Below, piece after piece: positions 6,341 to 13,877 of a stretch of DNA of 17,149 bases (positions are counted from its first letter, which is position 1; every line of letters starts with the position of its first letter). The notes under the pieces were generated by a model. That model worked only from the letters and a program-made list of their open reading frames with translations, made no database searches and was not told the origin of the DNA. This DNA comes from Methylocystaceae bacterium (GTDB lineage Bacteria; Pseudomonadota; Alphaproteobacteria; Rhizobiales; Beijerinckiaceae): positions 3,767-20,915 of the forward strand of contig PLZT01000544.1 of assembly GCA_003152255.1 (NCBI GenBank). Direction: 5' to 3'. The position numbers and the translations under genes are program-made.

Positions 6341-7429
6341 TTAACCCGGCTCGGCTTGCTTGTTGCGCCGGCGGGTTTTTGACGGTCGCGCCGCAATACC
6401 TTCGACGTGATCGACGATTGCAGTTCCGATCGCGCGAGCCAGCGCCGGCGGGACGGCATTGCCAATCAGTCTTCCGATTTCTCGGAAATTCAAGCGCGGA
6501 CCCGGGGCGACGAAATGATAATCGAGCGGGAAGGATTGAAGAATCGCGCCTTCGCGCAGAGTGATGGCCCTGTCTTGAACCGGATGGCCAAAACGCCCAT
6601 TACCGAAGCCGTAAAACTGTGTGGTGATGGTCGGCGACGGGCGATCCCATGACATGCGTCCGTAGACCGATGGATAGGTTTTGCCACTTTTGCTGCGGTG
6701 GCAAGGCACGCGCATGGCTGCGGGCCACTCTCGCCATGTTCCCGCCGGCTTCGACGCCCGGATGCGCGCCAAGTTCCGATCGGTCAGCGCCCGCGAAGCA
6801 TGGAGCCGATCGGCTTGCGATTGCTCGCCGGCGCCAACTTTCGGGAGTCGTCCAATAGCCTTTTTGACCGTCGGCAACGCACCTTCCCGTGGTGAAGGCA
6901 AGTTTATTTCCCCCAGCCGCGACGCCAGAAGAACCAACCGTTTACGGCTTTGAGGCACACCGTAGTGCGCTGCATCGAGGACCTGCCAAGTGACCTTGTA
7001 GCCACTTTCTTGAAGGCCGGAAACGAACCTTTCCCAGAGGGGAAGCCGGGCCAGCCTTGGAACGTTTTCCAAGGTCACGATATCCGGAAGGGTATCCTGT
7101 GCAATGCGCAGAAACTCAAGCAGCAGTTGCCATCGACCATCGATTTGGCGTCGGCGCGTGGTGTAACCGGAAAATGGTTGGCAAGGCGCGCAACCAGCCA
7201 AGACTTTTATGGCAGCGCCTCCGAACAAGGCCGTTACAGTTGAAGCCTCTATGGACGCAATGTCTTGTTCGATGAATTTGGCGCCGATATTCCGCTCAAA
7301 CGGGTATCTGCAAGCCGGGTCGAGATCAATCCCGGCGGAGATTTCGATGCCACTCTGTTTGAGGCCGAAAGACAGCCCGGCAGCCCCGCAAAACAGATCC
7401 ACCGCCACGATTTGTGCAGAAGTTGTCAC
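6341..7429 (-). CDS. DNA (cytosine-5-)-methyltransferase, Dcm-like
   Basis: This complete 362-residue enzyme has the cytosine-5 motifs in canonical order: AdoMet site VDLFCGAAGLS (10-20); catalytic loop CAPCQPFSGY with Cys83; LENVP (120-124) with the base-binding Glu; GVPQSRKRLVLLASR (157-171); target-recognition region about 175-260; PTITTQFYGFGNGRFGHP (266 on); and GNAVPPALA (323-331). It methylates C5 of cytosine in a specific duplex site using AdoMet. The start is GTG, with the protein entering motif I eleven residues later as usual. It is a good partner for the Vsr at 3509-4000, but the DUF262-HEPN pair lies between them. No standard restriction endonuclease is visible next to it. It is convergent with the HEPN gene and 121 bases downstream of the helicase gene. 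Confidence 0.93.
   Translation of the reverse strand: MTTSAQIVAVDLFCGAAGLSFGLKQSGIEISAGIDLDPACRYPFERNIGAKFIEQDIASIEASTVTALFGGAAIKVLAGCAPCQPFSGYTTRRRQIDGRWQLLLEFLRIAQDTLPDIVTLENVPRLARLPLWERFVSGLQESGYKVTWQVLDAAHYGVPQSRKRLVLLASRLGEINLPSPREGALPTVKKAIGRLPKVGAGEQSQADRLHASRALTDRNLARIRASKPAGTWREWPAAMRVPCHRSKSGKTYPSVYGRMSWDRPSPTITTQFYGFGNGRFGHPVQDRAITLREGAILQSFPLDYHFVAPGPRLNFREIGRLIGNAVPPALARAIGTAIVDHVEGIAARPSKTRRRNKQAEPG
6343..6380 (+). terminator. Possible rho-independent terminator for the DUF262-HEPN transcript
   Basis: AACCCG (6343-6348) is the reverse complement of CGGGTT (6372-6377), with an alternative inner pairing CCGGC/GCCGG (6346-6350 and 6367-6371). The right arm runs into TTTTT at 6376-6380. 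It overlaps the last codons of the convergent methyltransferase gene. The loop is long, so confidence is modest. Confidence 0.35.
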
Positions 7430-7550
7430 CGATAAGCCCCAGTTTCCCTTTCGCGGACCACCTTAACGTATCAACAATTGGAAATCGATCGCGAACTCAT
7501 GAACTTGGGCGCGCGAACGAATTCCGCCTGCTCATAACCTGCTCTCAAAC
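7430..7550. other. Spacer between the helicase and the cytosine methyltransferase
   Basis: These 121 bases lie between two minus-strand genes. The gap is much larger than those inside the upstream operon, so the methyltransferase probably has its own promoter here. I see no strong -35/-10 pair; the AT-richest part is about 7470-7500. No gene is visible. Confidence 0.4.
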
Positions 7551-10319
7551 TCACGGCACCTCGACAACCCTCTCGCCCCATCCCCGCGACAGCCGCTTGG
7601 TGACGTCCGTCCTTGCGAGAACGCGCTCACAAAGCTCCCAGCGATGCTCGTCTTCCGTCACGCCCGCCGCATATCTGAGGTCGAAGGCGTTGGCCTGCTT
7701 CTTTTTCGTCGTGAATTCGCGCAGTCTCTCGGCAAGGGTCTCAATGTCCTCGATCCAGTCATCCTCAATGACATCGGGAAGCGTGCCGAAAATGTTATAG
7801 CGATCCTGCATGCGGGCCGAGAGCGTCTCATAGACCTTCTCGTCGACCGTGCCGTGGTAGACCAGGTTGGCCATATCGACCTTTTCGCGCCGCTGCCCGA
7901 ACCGTTTGATGCGCCCGATACGCTGCTCCAACCGCGACGGGTTCCAAGGGAGGTCGACGTCGATCAGGGTTCCAAGAGTCTGGAGGTTCAGCCCCTCGCA
8001 GGCGGCGTCGGTCGCGACGACGAGCCTGATGGTCTTTTCCTTGACGGCCCTCTTGATCATCTCGCGCTCGACGCTTTTCCTTTCGCCGTCGATGAACAGC
8101 GCGGACTTCCCGGCGCCGGCGTAGACCGCGACCGTCTCGCCCGGCAGGCGCGCAGTCAGCCGTTCCCCTATCCAATTCACCGTGTCGTAATACTGGCTGA
8201 AGACGATGCACCCCATTTCCAGCCAGCGCCGGTCGAGCAGATAGAACAGGACGGCGTCGAGTTTCGGGTCGCTCGAATCCCTCTCGAGGCTGTCGATGAT
8301 CGTCTGTAGATGCAGGCGCTCCTCGCCGACGATGTCCAGCTTCTCGTCGCCGAGATTCAGTTGGAACTCCTCGTCGTCGATGGGGCGGCCTTCCAGCAGC
8401 TTCCTAGCCGTCGCCAGTCCCGAGGCGACACTTGAGCATATGCGCTGACGCAAAAGCCCCTTCAGGAAGCCGGCGGCCTTCTGGCGCTTGCCGAACGCCT
8501 TGGTGAATTTCTCGGCCGCCTCATAGGCGATGTCGAACGCCACCGAGGTTTTCAGCCCCAGTCCGTCGAACATCGGCGGAGCCGACTCTTGCCTTGGATG
8601 GATGTCGACCGGGATCTTGGGGATCAGCCCTGCGTCCTCCAAGGTCGCGCGCCGGCGCAGCACGACATGGCGGACGATCGGGTTGTTTCGCTGGAAGAAG
8701 GTCAAGCCGTTTGACCGCGAAAGGACATCGTCCTCGAACTGGGGACGGACGAAATCGTCATCGTCGGGGATTTGGCCGTAAGGCAAGTCGGTGATGAACT
8801 TGTCGTCGGCGAGTCCGATTGCGTTCCGCACATGGCCGAAGATCACGTCGGCTTCCTTGGCCGGCGGCATCGGGTTGCGGAACCATTCCCATGCCTCGCG
8901 GTCGCCGGTGACGTCGACCTCGCCGGTGATCATCGGGATGGCCTTCTCCAGGTCGCGCCATTGGCTCCACGCGTCGCCAAGGACGAAATCGACGCCTTGG
9001 CTGAGGACCTTCATCAGATCCCACAGGTCGGCCACGTCCGTCTGTATCGGGGTCGCCGTGCCTAAGAGGACGTGCTCGGCGCGCGCCGCGGCATCCATCA
9101 TGAATTGCAGAAGATTGTTGGCTTTGCGTTCGTCCGCGCTCTTCGACTTGGCGCCGCGCGCCCGGTGGGCCTCGTCGAGGATCAGCAGGCCGAACTTTTT
9201 CGACCTGAGAAGCCGGCGCTCCTCCGTCATGTGGACGATGAGGCCGGTGGAAACGATGGCGATCTGCCGGGGGCATTTCGTGATCCCCTCGGCGCCGACC
9301 GACGGCATGGGCAGTTCATCGGGGTCGAGTTGCCACGCCTTCTGGCTGGACAGCCAGACCGCCGACGGGATGTTGAGTTTGTCCTTCAGCTCCATCTGCC
9401 ACTGGGTAGTCAGGGTCGCCGGGCAGAGGATCAGCACGGGGCCGTCGCCCATAAGGGCCGAGACGAGCGCACTGCCGGCGAGGGAGAGCGTCTTGCCGAC
9501 GCCGACCTCGTCCGCGAGCAGAAGCCGCACCTTCCCATAGACGGCGCGGTGATGGAGGAACAGGCCGACGAAGGCCCGCTGCCATGGCATCAACTGTTCG
9601 CCGTGGCGATAGAGGTTGCTCTCGACCAAGGCGGCGGGCGCCACGTCCTGCGCCTCCAACGTCTCCAGTTGGACCTCGCGGCGCCGAGCGCTGCGTCCGA
9701 TCTCGTCGATAATGGCGTCGGGGAGCGGTTTGCCGAGCGCCCAGAGATGCTCGAATTCGTCCTCGACCCATGCGACGCCGTCGGCGGACGAGTCCTCCCA
9801 GACGAGTTCGTAGTTCTCGCTCCAGCCTTCGCGGGTCTCGTTCAGGCTACCCATGAAGGCGGTGGAAGATCCGTCGGGGCGGCGAATGACGCCGGCCTTG
9901 CCGTGGAGAAAGGGCGCATCGGCGCGGGAGACGACGCGGATCTCGACGTTGCCTTTCTTCAAGATCTCATACAGCCGCTTGTAGCGTGGACGCCGCAGAA
10001 AGCTCTCGACGGAGTCGTCGACGTCGTTCCAGCGCTCCTTAAGGAGCTGTTCGCGGGCCTGCTTGGCGGCGTTGATGTCCTGCGGATCTAGGTCGGCGTT
10101 GCAGATGACCCGCACCTTGCCGATGGATTCTATCTCCTCGTTGACGAGGTCGAAGATCGAGGACCGAAAGTAGCCGGCGATGCGCTTGTATTCGGACGCG
10201 CCCTGGAGCCGGTCCTTCAAGTAGACGTGCGACAGCCGCCCATGGCGCGAGGAGAAGCGGTCAAGCCGTCCTCCCCCGACAATTTCCGTCACGCGGTTGC
10301 CGCCGGCCTTCGCGTCCAT
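7551..10319 (-). CDS. PLD-nuclease/SNF2-helicase fusion of the restriction-like operon
   Basis: The protein has 922 residues. Residues 25-200 are a phospholipase-D-like nuclease domain with one HxK motif (FLHGKAG, His139 and Lys141) and the partner motif GSLNETREGW (157 on). This is followed by an SF2/SNF2 helicase: Walker A ADEVGVGKT (269-277), DEAH (382-385), GTATPIQ (420-426), C-terminal lobe motif V about 769-780 (ATDAACEGLN) and motif VI QRIGRIKRFGQ (799-809). A single HxK half-site implies dimerisation, as in BfiI-type enzymes. The expected job is DNA translocation coupled to cutting. The start ATG lies four bases after the DUF1156 stop, with GGGTGA just upstream, so it is the last gene of the four-gene operon. 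The DISARM helicase DrmD is a related SNF2 protein, but drmA and drmB are absent here. Confidence 0.88.
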   Translation of the reverse strand: MDAKAGGNRVTEIVGGGRLDRFSSRHGRLSHVYLKDRLQGASEYKRIAGYFRSSIFDLVNEEIESIGKVRVICNADLDPQDINAAKQAREQLLKERWNDVDDSVESFLRRPRYKRLYEILKKGNVEIRVVSRADAPFLHGKAGVIRRPDGSSTAFMGSLNETREGWSENYELVWEDSSADGVAWVEDEFEHLWALGKPLPDAIIDEIGRSARRREVQLETLEAQDVAPAALVESNLYRHGEQLMPWQRAFVGLFLHHRAVYGKVRLLLADEVGVGKTLSLAGSALVSALMGDGPVLILCPATLTTQWQMELKDKLNIPSAVWLSSQKAWQLDPDELPMPSVGAEGITKCPRQIAIVSTGLIVHMTEERRLLRSKKFGLLILDEAHRARGAKSKSADERKANNLLQFMMDAAARAEHVLLGTATPIQTDVADLWDLMKVLSQGVDFVLGDAWSQWRDLEKAIPMITGEVDVTGDREAWEWFRNPMPPAKEADVIFGHVRNAIGLADDKFITDLPYGQIPDDDDFVRPQFEDDVLSRSNGLTFFQRNNPIVRHVVLRRRATLEDAGLIPKIPVDIHPRQESAPPMFDGLGLKTSVAFDIAYEAAEKFTKAFGKRQKAAGFLKGLLRQRICSSVASGLATARKLLEGRPIDDEEFQLNLGDEKLDIVGEERLHLQTIIDSLERDSSDPKLDAVLFYLLDRRWLEMGCIVFSQYYDTVNWIGERLTARLPGETVAVYAGAGKSALFIDGERKSVEREMIKRAVKEKTIRLVVATDAACEGLNLQTLGTLIDVDLPWNPSRLEQRIGRIKRFGQRREKVDMANLVYHGTVDEKVYETLSARMQDRYNIFGTLPDVIEDDWIEDIETLAERLREFTTKKKQANAFDLRYAAGVTEDEHRWELCERVLARTDVTKRLSRGWGERVVEVP

Positions 10320-10323
10320 TCCG

Positions 10324-13275
10324 TCACCCGAAGCGTTCGTTGCGAATCAATCCATGGAGGATATTGGCGGCGCGCGCTTCCTGCTCGTCGGTATTGGCGC
10401 GCTTTTTGGCGACGTAATCGGCTAGGGCCGCCAAGTCGTCGCGGACGTTAAAATAGTCTGGAACCAAGTCGCGGAAGTGAGACAGCACGTCGTCGCCGTC
10501 GATCTCGTTCTGGACTTCGTAAATTGCGAACAGCAAGGCGCGGGTTTTCGAGGAGCCGAACTCGCTGCCCTCGAAGCCGGCCTTCTTGAATTCCTTGGCC
10601 GACTTCAGGCGGCCCTTGTTGGGCTCCATAGATCCCATCAAGTCGTCATATTTCGCGACACGGAAAGCTTTGGCGAAGTTCTGGTAGTTGTCGAGCTTCT
10701 TCGCGCCGGTGGTCTCGATGTCCAGCATCTTGAAGAAGAACCGCTCCGCGCCGGTCAGTTGCTCCCAGACCTTCGGCGACATTCCTTCTGGGACCATGTG
10801 CTCGTTGGCGACCTGCACCGCGAACTCGATGATCTCGGCGACGAGACCGCGCTCGCCCTTCGCCCGGGGGCGCAGCGCCTCCTTGGTCATGTCTACGCCG
10901 TCGATGGTGGTGTATTTCGTCAGGACGCGAAGCGCCGCTGCATAGCCGGCCATTTGAAGGTCGGCGTCCTCGAACAGGTTCTCGATGCGACCGTGGCCTT
11001 TGAGGCTTTGGTTCAGGCCGGCCATGGTGTCGATCTGGTCGGCGACTTCGACCTTCACCTCCTGGACGACCTCGTCCTTGTAGCCGTGTTCTCCGTCCTT
11101 GCGCTTGCGTAGGACGAGGATCACCGTCCCTTGAACGTATCCGCCCTTCTTGAGTTCGGACGTGGTCTCGGTCGCGATGTACCAAGCCGCCATGACGCGC
11201 AGCCCGGCGCCCCAAAATATCTGCGCCATGTCGCCCCAGACGCCGGCGTCCTGATGGGTGAACATGACGATTTGGAGCCCGTTGTCAGACATGTGGTCAG
11301 CCATCGCCCTGTAGGCGTCCACCATGCCTTTGCGGAAGTCCTCTCCATCGCCCTTGATGGCGAGAGGACGACGCGAATCCCATTTCCAATTGTCAAAAGG
11401 CGCGGGTGGATTCTTGCGTAGCCACGCAATAAAGAATTCGGTGATTTCGTGGTAGTTGACGGCATCCGCATACGGTGGATCCGTGACGTACAGGTCTGCG
11501 TCAGAAGCGATAGCTTTAGCCTCACCAGCTTCAATTACTGACCGCGTATTAAGAGGAAAGAGCTTATGTGAGATCAGAAAAGAGTCTCGGTTCCTCTTAA
11601 AAGCACCTTCTCCCCAATTGTAGAAGGTGTTTAGAGCCTGGTTTGAAAAGACATTCGTCGTGAACTCTGTTCCTCCTCCTTCACGCCCGGAATTAACCCA
11701 TCGCGTGAGCTTACTCATGAAGTCCAGTGTTCCGGCAAATGCTATCAGTAGCCGGGCATCGGCCCGACACGCTTTTCCCAAGATAGCCAAGGTTAAGAGG
11801 TGGCGCGGAGAAAAAAGGTGATGCCAGTTAGTCCAGCCACGCTCACGCATTAGGCGCGTGGTTTCGCTCCCTGGTTCGATCGCCATGTCGGGGATTAGGC
11901 CCGCAGCCTGCCAGTTTGCGAAATTCTCGCCAACGATTTCACGGACCTTTGCATCGCTCGACAGATCAGCGTCCGTCGGTGCTGCAAAGAACGTTTCCTG
12001 CCGGCTCTTGTGCAGCGACTCTTTCGTCATCCAATGGATGCAATAGAGCCTCTCTTGAAAAACGTCGTCTTGTCGGGGGTAAAAGTCATTTTTTTGCCAA
12101 AGGCGCAATCCGTTTCCTAGCGTCCCGCTCCCGGACCCCGACTTGTCGTTCCGAATTAAAGAGATAGGGGTTCGATAAGTCTTGCCATCCAGATCATAAA
12201 CAATGTCGCGACCTTGAACGGTCCCGACTGCCGCCCTTTTCGCTTCTTCCGCCGTTACCTGCGAAGCGATCTCAATATCGAATCTCTTTTGAGCATGGTT
12301 TGGTTTAAGACGGGCAATGACATTCCGTTTTCCCGAAATTAGCCACGTCCCGGAAAGCGGTATCAGCCAACCGGTTTGTGGGCAGCGTGCCTCGAGGCAA
12401 TAAAGATATGTCTTGGCGCGATTGCCTTGTTTGTCGTGCTCGATTCCGAGATCTGTAATCTCCGCATCGACTCTGTCGATCACAGCCTGCTGACGCGTTT
12501 TGAATTCGTTTTGGTCTGTATCGGTCCCTCCAATGATGTTTATTGATGCCCAGGTCAGCATGGCGGCGATTGGATTTAGGTCTGAGGCGTAGGTGTCACA
12601 TCCAATGCGGGCTGCTTCGAAAGGGATTGAGCCGCCACCACAGAAGGTATCGGCGACCTTGGGCCGGTGGCCGAAACGCATGATTCCCAGTTGCTCGACG
12701 AGTTCTGCTAAGGAGCGAGCAGACGTTCCCAAGTGATCATTGACGATCGCCATGCGAGGGGCCGTGAGGTCGCCTTCGGGAACCTCCTCGGGACGGGAAA
12801 GATGATCGACGCGCTCCTGATAAGGCATCCGCGCAAGCACACTTGCCAGCAGTTCGATTTTGACTTCACGTGGCAGCTTCTTCATGCATGACTCGCCGTC
12901 GTCGTTTTCGAGGAGGGCGGCTTTCTGCGTTGAATTTGCGTAGGTATTGATTTCCTCGACGGTGGGCGCCGTCTTAAAGCGATCCGCGACTTGGCTATCG
13001 TCCATGCCGCACAGGATTTCGAAGACTTCAAGATCCTTCTCGGGCTCGTTAGTCACGGGAAGGAGGGATGCGAGGACGCACGCTCTGACAAGGATCAGGG
13101 GCTTTCGACCCTTCCAATAGGAACCCAAGGCCGTAAGTGTCTGGCCCGGACCAGCCTTCCGTTCCTTTTGCGCTTCCACGGAAATCTTCTGCGCCGGCCA
13201 CACTCGCTCGATCAGCGAGGGCGCGTCCTTCAGCGAAAACGGCGTCACCGGCGACTTGGAAACCACGGCATCCAT
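10324..13275 (-). CDS. DUF1156 DNA amino-methyltransferase of the restriction-like operon
   Basis: The protein has 983 residues from the ATG, or 988 if translation starts at the coupled TTG at 13290 (a TTGA overlap with the DUF3780 stop). The N-terminal SLIERVWPAQKISVEAQKERK region is the DUF1156 signature. Motif I is ADTFCGGGSIPFEA (FCGGGS at 211-216) followed by YASDLNPIA. Motif IV is TDPPYADAVNYHEITEFF (DPPY at 599-602), which marks N6-adenine or N4-cytosine methylation. The 380 residues between them probably hold the target-recognition domain. It should mark host DNA in the operon's recognition sequence. The C-terminal 300 residues have no motif I recognise. The segment about 11380-12600 is AT-richer (near 48% GC in lines counted by eye, against about 60% on both sides) and coincides with that middle region. 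Confidence 0.87.
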   Translation of the reverse strand: MDAVVSKSPVTPFSLKDAPSLIERVWPAQKISVEAQKERKAGPGQTLTALGSYWKGRKPLILVRACVLASLLPVTNEPEKDLEVFEILCGMDDSQVADRFKTAPTVEEINTYANSTQKAALLENDDGESCMKKLPREVKIELLASVLARMPYQERVDHLSRPEEVPEGDLTAPRMAIVNDHLGTSARSLAELVEQLGIMRFGHRPKVADTFCGGGSIPFEAARIGCDTYASDLNPIAAMLTWASINIIGGTDTDQNEFKTRQQAVIDRVDAEITDLGIEHDKQGNRAKTYLYCLEARCPQTGWLIPLSGTWLISGKRNVIARLKPNHAQKRFDIEIASQVTAEEAKRAAVGTVQGRDIVYDLDGKTYRTPISLIRNDKSGSGSGTLGNGLRLWQKNDFYPRQDDVFQERLYCIHWMTKESLHKSRQETFFAAPTDADLSSDAKVREIVGENFANWQAAGLIPDMAIEPGSETTRLMRERGWTNWHHLFSPRHLLTLAILGKACRADARLLIAFAGTLDFMSKLTRWVNSGREGGGTEFTTNVFSNQALNTFYNWGEGAFKRNRDSFLISHKLFPLNTRSVIEAGEAKAIASDADLYVTDPPYADAVNYHEITEFFIAWLRKNPPAPFDNWKWDSRRPLAIKGDGEDFRKGMVDAYRAMADHMSDNGLQIVMFTHQDAGVWGDMAQIFWGAGLRVMAAWYIATETTSELKKGGYVQGTVILVLRKRKDGEHGYKDEVVQEVKVEVADQIDTMAGLNQSLKGHGRIENLFEDADLQMAGYAAALRVLTKYTTIDGVDMTKEALRPRAKGERGLVAEIIEFAVQVANEHMVPEGMSPKVWEQLTGAERFFFKMLDIETTGAKKLDNYQNFAKAFRVAKYDDLMGSMEPNKGRLKSAKEFKKAGFEGSEFGSSKTRALLFAIYEVQNEIDGDDVLSHFRDLVPDYFNVRDDLAALADYVAKKRANTDEQEARAANILHGLIRNERFG

Positions 13276-13286
13276 TCCTTTTCCAA

Positions 13287-13877
13287 TCAATCCTTGAACA
13301 ACAACGGGAGTTGCGGACGTTCGTCCTTGGCTTTGGCCTTGGCTTTCGCCTTGGTGGTCCGTATCTCCGCGACCTCTTCGCCGGTCGGGTTCTCCGTCAG
13401 GGCGACCCTGATGGCCTTACGCCAGCCGATGTCGCCGTCATCCTCGCTACCGGTCATCGACGCCGCCATGGAGAACAGCCACCAGCGCTCGTCGGGGCGC
13501 AAGGCGACCCAGTTTCGGACGGCATTGGGAACGAGATCCTTCGCGGACGTTTCGACGCCCCATGCGAGGACGCACAATTCCCGGCCCAGCAGCCGCTCCA
13601 CTTTGTTCGTTCCGCTCGACCACCGGCTCGTCGCGAGCTTCTTCTCCTTGAGGCGCTCGTTCAGAACGCGCTTGGCCTCCTCGGCGATGCCGGCCCATGC
13701 GGCGCGCGGCAGGCGGCAGCGCACGACGGAATCCGGCAGGCCGTTCGTGCCGCTCCTCAATCCGAAGTGCTCGGTGATGACGACGGGCTCCGTGCGCGCG
13801 GCGGGGATCTCCACCGTGAAGTGGTGGGGGTCCATCTCATTGGGCACGCCAAAGCCTATCGTCTTCTTCTCGCTCAC
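13287..13877 (-). CDS. DUF3780 protein of the restriction-like operon
   Basis: The protein has 196 residues, starting at a GTG that overlaps the DUF499 stop (GTGA). GAGG lies eight bases before it, which fixes the start; the frame is open further upstream only as a shadow of DUF499. The N-terminus reads SEKKTIGFGVPNEMDPHHF, followed by a strand-rich core containing VVITEHFGLR and WVALRPDERWWLFSMAA. I recognise it as DUF3780 from these features and from its invariable place next to DUF499 and DUF1156. No catalytic motif is visible. The C-terminus has a Lys-Ala repeat followed by PQLPLLFKD, a basic tail that may touch nucleic acid or a partner. The role is unknown; an adaptor between the ATPase and the methyltransferase is a guess. 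Confidence 0.75.
   Translation of the reverse strand: MSEKKTIGFGVPNEMDPHHFTVEIPAARTEPVVITEHFGLRSGTNGLPDSVVRCRLPRAAWAGIAEEAKRVLNERLKEKKLATSRWSSGTNKVERLLGRELCVLAWGVETSAKDLVPNAVRNWVALRPDERWWLFSMAASMTGSEDDGDIGWRKAIRVALTENPTGEEVAEIRTTKAKAKAKAKDERPQLPLLFKD
13327..13354. repeat. Hexanucleotide tandem repeat encoding KAKAKAKA in DUF3780
   Basis: About four copies of a TTGGCY-like six-base unit (one copy reads TTCGCC) followed by a partial copy encode alternating Lys and Ala near the end of DUF3780. The unit length keeps the frame, so slippage would only change the length of the basic tail. Confidence 0.6.

Noticed and set aside
9072..10091. A 339-codon plus-strand frame opposite the helicase, and a similar one at 7644-8309
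   Set aside because: Low-complexity composition, no motif, no ribosome-binding site, and fully inside the helicase gene whose motifs are intact.
7551..13275. DISARM system (SNF2 helicase, PLD protein and methylase together)
   Set aside because: DISARM needs drmA and drmB (DUF1998), which are absent; here PLD and SNF2 are fused and DUF499 and DUF3780 are present.
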